Origin: Microbacterium salsuginis
GTDB taxonomy: Bacteria; Actinomycetota; Actinomycetes; Actinomycetales; Microbacteriaceae
Assembly: GCF_012524205.1 (NCBI RefSeq)
Contig: NZ_JABACI010000005.1
Location: 248,001 to 312,000, forward strand
DNA length: 64,000 nt
Direction of reading: 5' to 3'
Part shown: piece after piece, positions 62,988 to 64,000 of the stretch
Layout: each line of letters begins with the position of its first letter
Position numbering within the stretch: position 1 is the stretch's first letter
Translations under genes and position numbers: made by a program
Notes under the pieces: model-generated
Database searches by the model: none
Told to the model about the DNA's origin: nothing
What the model saw: the letters and a program-made list of their open reading frames with translations, nothing else

Positions 62988-63022
62988 GCCTGGGCGGGGC
63001 CGCATCGCGACCCCGCCCAGGC
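62988..63022 (-). other. Hairpin between rpsB and tsf
   Basis: GCCTGGGCGGGG (62988-62999) pairs perfectly with 63011-63022 around an 11-base loop, 21 bases after the rpsB stop. No T-run follows, so it may attenuate or stabilise the message and set the S2 to EF-Ts ratio. Confidence 0.55.
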
Positions 63023-63043
63023 GTTGCTGATGGAGGAGAACCG

Positions 63044-64000
63044 TTACTTGTCGGCGTCGGACGCCGCTGCGGCGTCGGTGACGTCGGCGTCCGCGACGGC
63101 GGATTCGGCGGCGTCGGCAACGGCCTCGGCGTCGACGGCGGATGCCTCGGCCTCGGCCTCGGCGACGGCCTCGGTCGTCTCGCCCGCGGCGTCGGCGATC
63201 GCCTCGTCGTGCGCGGCGGCACCGGCGGCGTCCGCCTCGGTCTCGGTCGCAGCGATCGAGACCTCGGCGTCACCCGTGACCGGCGCGCCCTGCTCGAGCA
63301 GCTCGCGCTCCCAGTCGGCCAGCGGCTCGGCGTCAGCGGACTCCTCGGTCGGCTGGTGGCGCTGGATGAGGCCCTCGGCGGCCGCGTCGGCGATGATGCG
63401 CGTGAGCAGGCTCACCGAACGGATCGCGTCGTCGTTGCCGGGGATCGGGTACTGGAACTCGTCGGGGTCGGCGTTGGTGTCGAGGATGCCGATCACCGGG
63501 ATGCCGAGCTTGGCGGCCTCGTCGACGGCGAGGTGCTCGCGCTTGGCGTCCACCACCCAGATCGCCGACGGGGTCTTCTGCAGGTTGCGGATGCCGCCGA
63601 GCGACTTGTGCAGCTTGTCAAGCTCGCGCTTCTTGAGCAGGAGCTCCTTCTTGGTGAAGCCGCTCGCTGCCGGGTCGTCGAAGTTGAGCTCCTCGAGCTC
63701 CTTCATGCGCGCGAGGCGCTTCGACACGGTCTGGAAGTTGGTGAGGAGCCCGCCCAGCCAGCGCTGGTTCACGTAGGGCTGGCCCACGCGCGTCGCCTGC
63801 TCGGCGATGACTTCCTGCGCCTGCTTCTTGGTGCCGACGAAGAGGACGGTGCCGCCGTGCGCGACAGTCTCCCTGACGAACTCGTACGCCTTGTCGATGT
63901 ACGCGAGCGACTGCTGCAGGTCGATGATGTGGATGCCGCTGCGCTCGGTGAGGATGAAGCGCTTGACCTTCGGATTCCAGCGACGGGTCTGGTGTCCGAA
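63044..64000 (-). CDS. rpsB: 30S ribosomal protein S2 (5' truncated by window end)
   Basis: 318 residues are visible, reading in from the window edge as FGHQTRRWNPKVKRFILTER; about 16 N-terminal residues are missing. VGTKKQAQEVIAEQA and YVNQRWLGGLLTNF confirm S2. After the conserved core a tail of about 70 residues is composed mainly of Ala, Glu and Asp. The gene heads the rpsB-tsf transcript. Confidence 0.95.
   Translation of the reverse strand, partial: FGHQTRRWNPKVKRFILTERSGIHIIDLQQSLAYIDKAYEFVRETVAHGGTVLFVGTKKQAQEVIAEQATRVGQPYVNQRWLGGLLTNFQTVSKRLARMKELEELNFDDPAASGFTKKELLLKKRELDKLHKSLGGIRNLQKTPSAIWVVDAKREHLAVDEAAKLGIPVIGILDTNADPDEFQYPIPGNDDAIRSVSLLTRIIADAAAEGLIQRHQPTEESADAEPLADWERELLEQGAPVTGDAEVSIAATETEADAAGAAAHDEAIADAAGETTEAVAEAEAEASAVDAEAVADAAESAVADADVTDAAAASDADK

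Overview
This is high-GC (about 70% by eye) chromosomal DNA of an actinobacterium, most probably Microbacterium or a close relative in the Microbacteriaceae. The indicators are a GlgE-type alpha-glucan pathway, a GlbO-type truncated haemoglobin, a GatCAB amidotransferase, an actinobacterial ferrochelatase with extra cysteines, a metallopeptidase-ClpS-DUF2017 operon, a DivIVA-repeat protein beside rpsB-tsf-pyrH-frr-cdsA, and frequent leaderless starts. I found no prophage, insertion sequence, CRISPR array, integrase or recognisable defence cassette. The window is dense housekeeping sequence: no gene-free stretch exceeds 300 bases, and overlapping stop/start codons are common.

Layout. 1-4123: two tRNA-3'-end-like repeats, an alpha/beta hydrolase, then (minus strand) a membrane acyltransferase with SGNH domain, a gamma-carbonic anhydrase and a small phage-type protein. 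4290-8485: dps on the plus strand faces a minus-strand operon of multicopper oxidase, histidine kinase and response regulator. 8574-13547 (minus): ferrochelatase, rpiB, nei-type glycosylase, PaiB-like protein and amidohydrolase. 13709-21697 (plus): pepN, then an ABC-2 exporter with its own two-component system, then an MscS channel and a truncated haemoglobin. 21726-28525: flavin dehydrogenase, an unknown protein, two thioesterases, ettA, a small lipoprotein and an SSB paralogue. 28755-31422: small orphan proteins and the divergent yczR/yczE pair.

31527-35908: tRNA-Arg(TCT), orn, tRNA-His(GTG), the metallopeptidase-clpS-DUF2017 operon, a P-loop kinase, a GerW-family membrane protein, a 16-bp tandem repeat array and dinB. 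35983-41874: gatC-gatA-gatB, an acyl-CoA ligase and an SDR. 41879-46552 (minus): cysteine desulfurase, mnmA, ligA. 46686-53102 (plus): glgX, glgE, glgB for glycogen/alpha-glucan metabolism. 53135-59615: a thioredoxin-TPR protein beneath a large membrane protein carrying an internal lipobox-like site, an AI-2E family permease, a hydrolase, a zinc-ribbon protein, a cell-wall lytic enzyme and a DivIVA-repeat protein. 59656-64000 (minus): the conserved rpsB-tsf / pyrH-frr-cdsA block; rpsB runs off the window end.

The most distinctive signals are regulatory. At least 17 genes have a TAnnnT -10 hexamer exactly 6 or 7 bases before the start codon, which predicts leaderless mRNAs; in two cases the upstream gene's TAG stop codon forms part of that hexamer. 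A six-copy 16-bp tandem array, apparently grown from the last codons of dinB, lies over the promoter region of the GerW-family gene. An inverted/direct GATTGGA repeat set lies between yczR and yczE.
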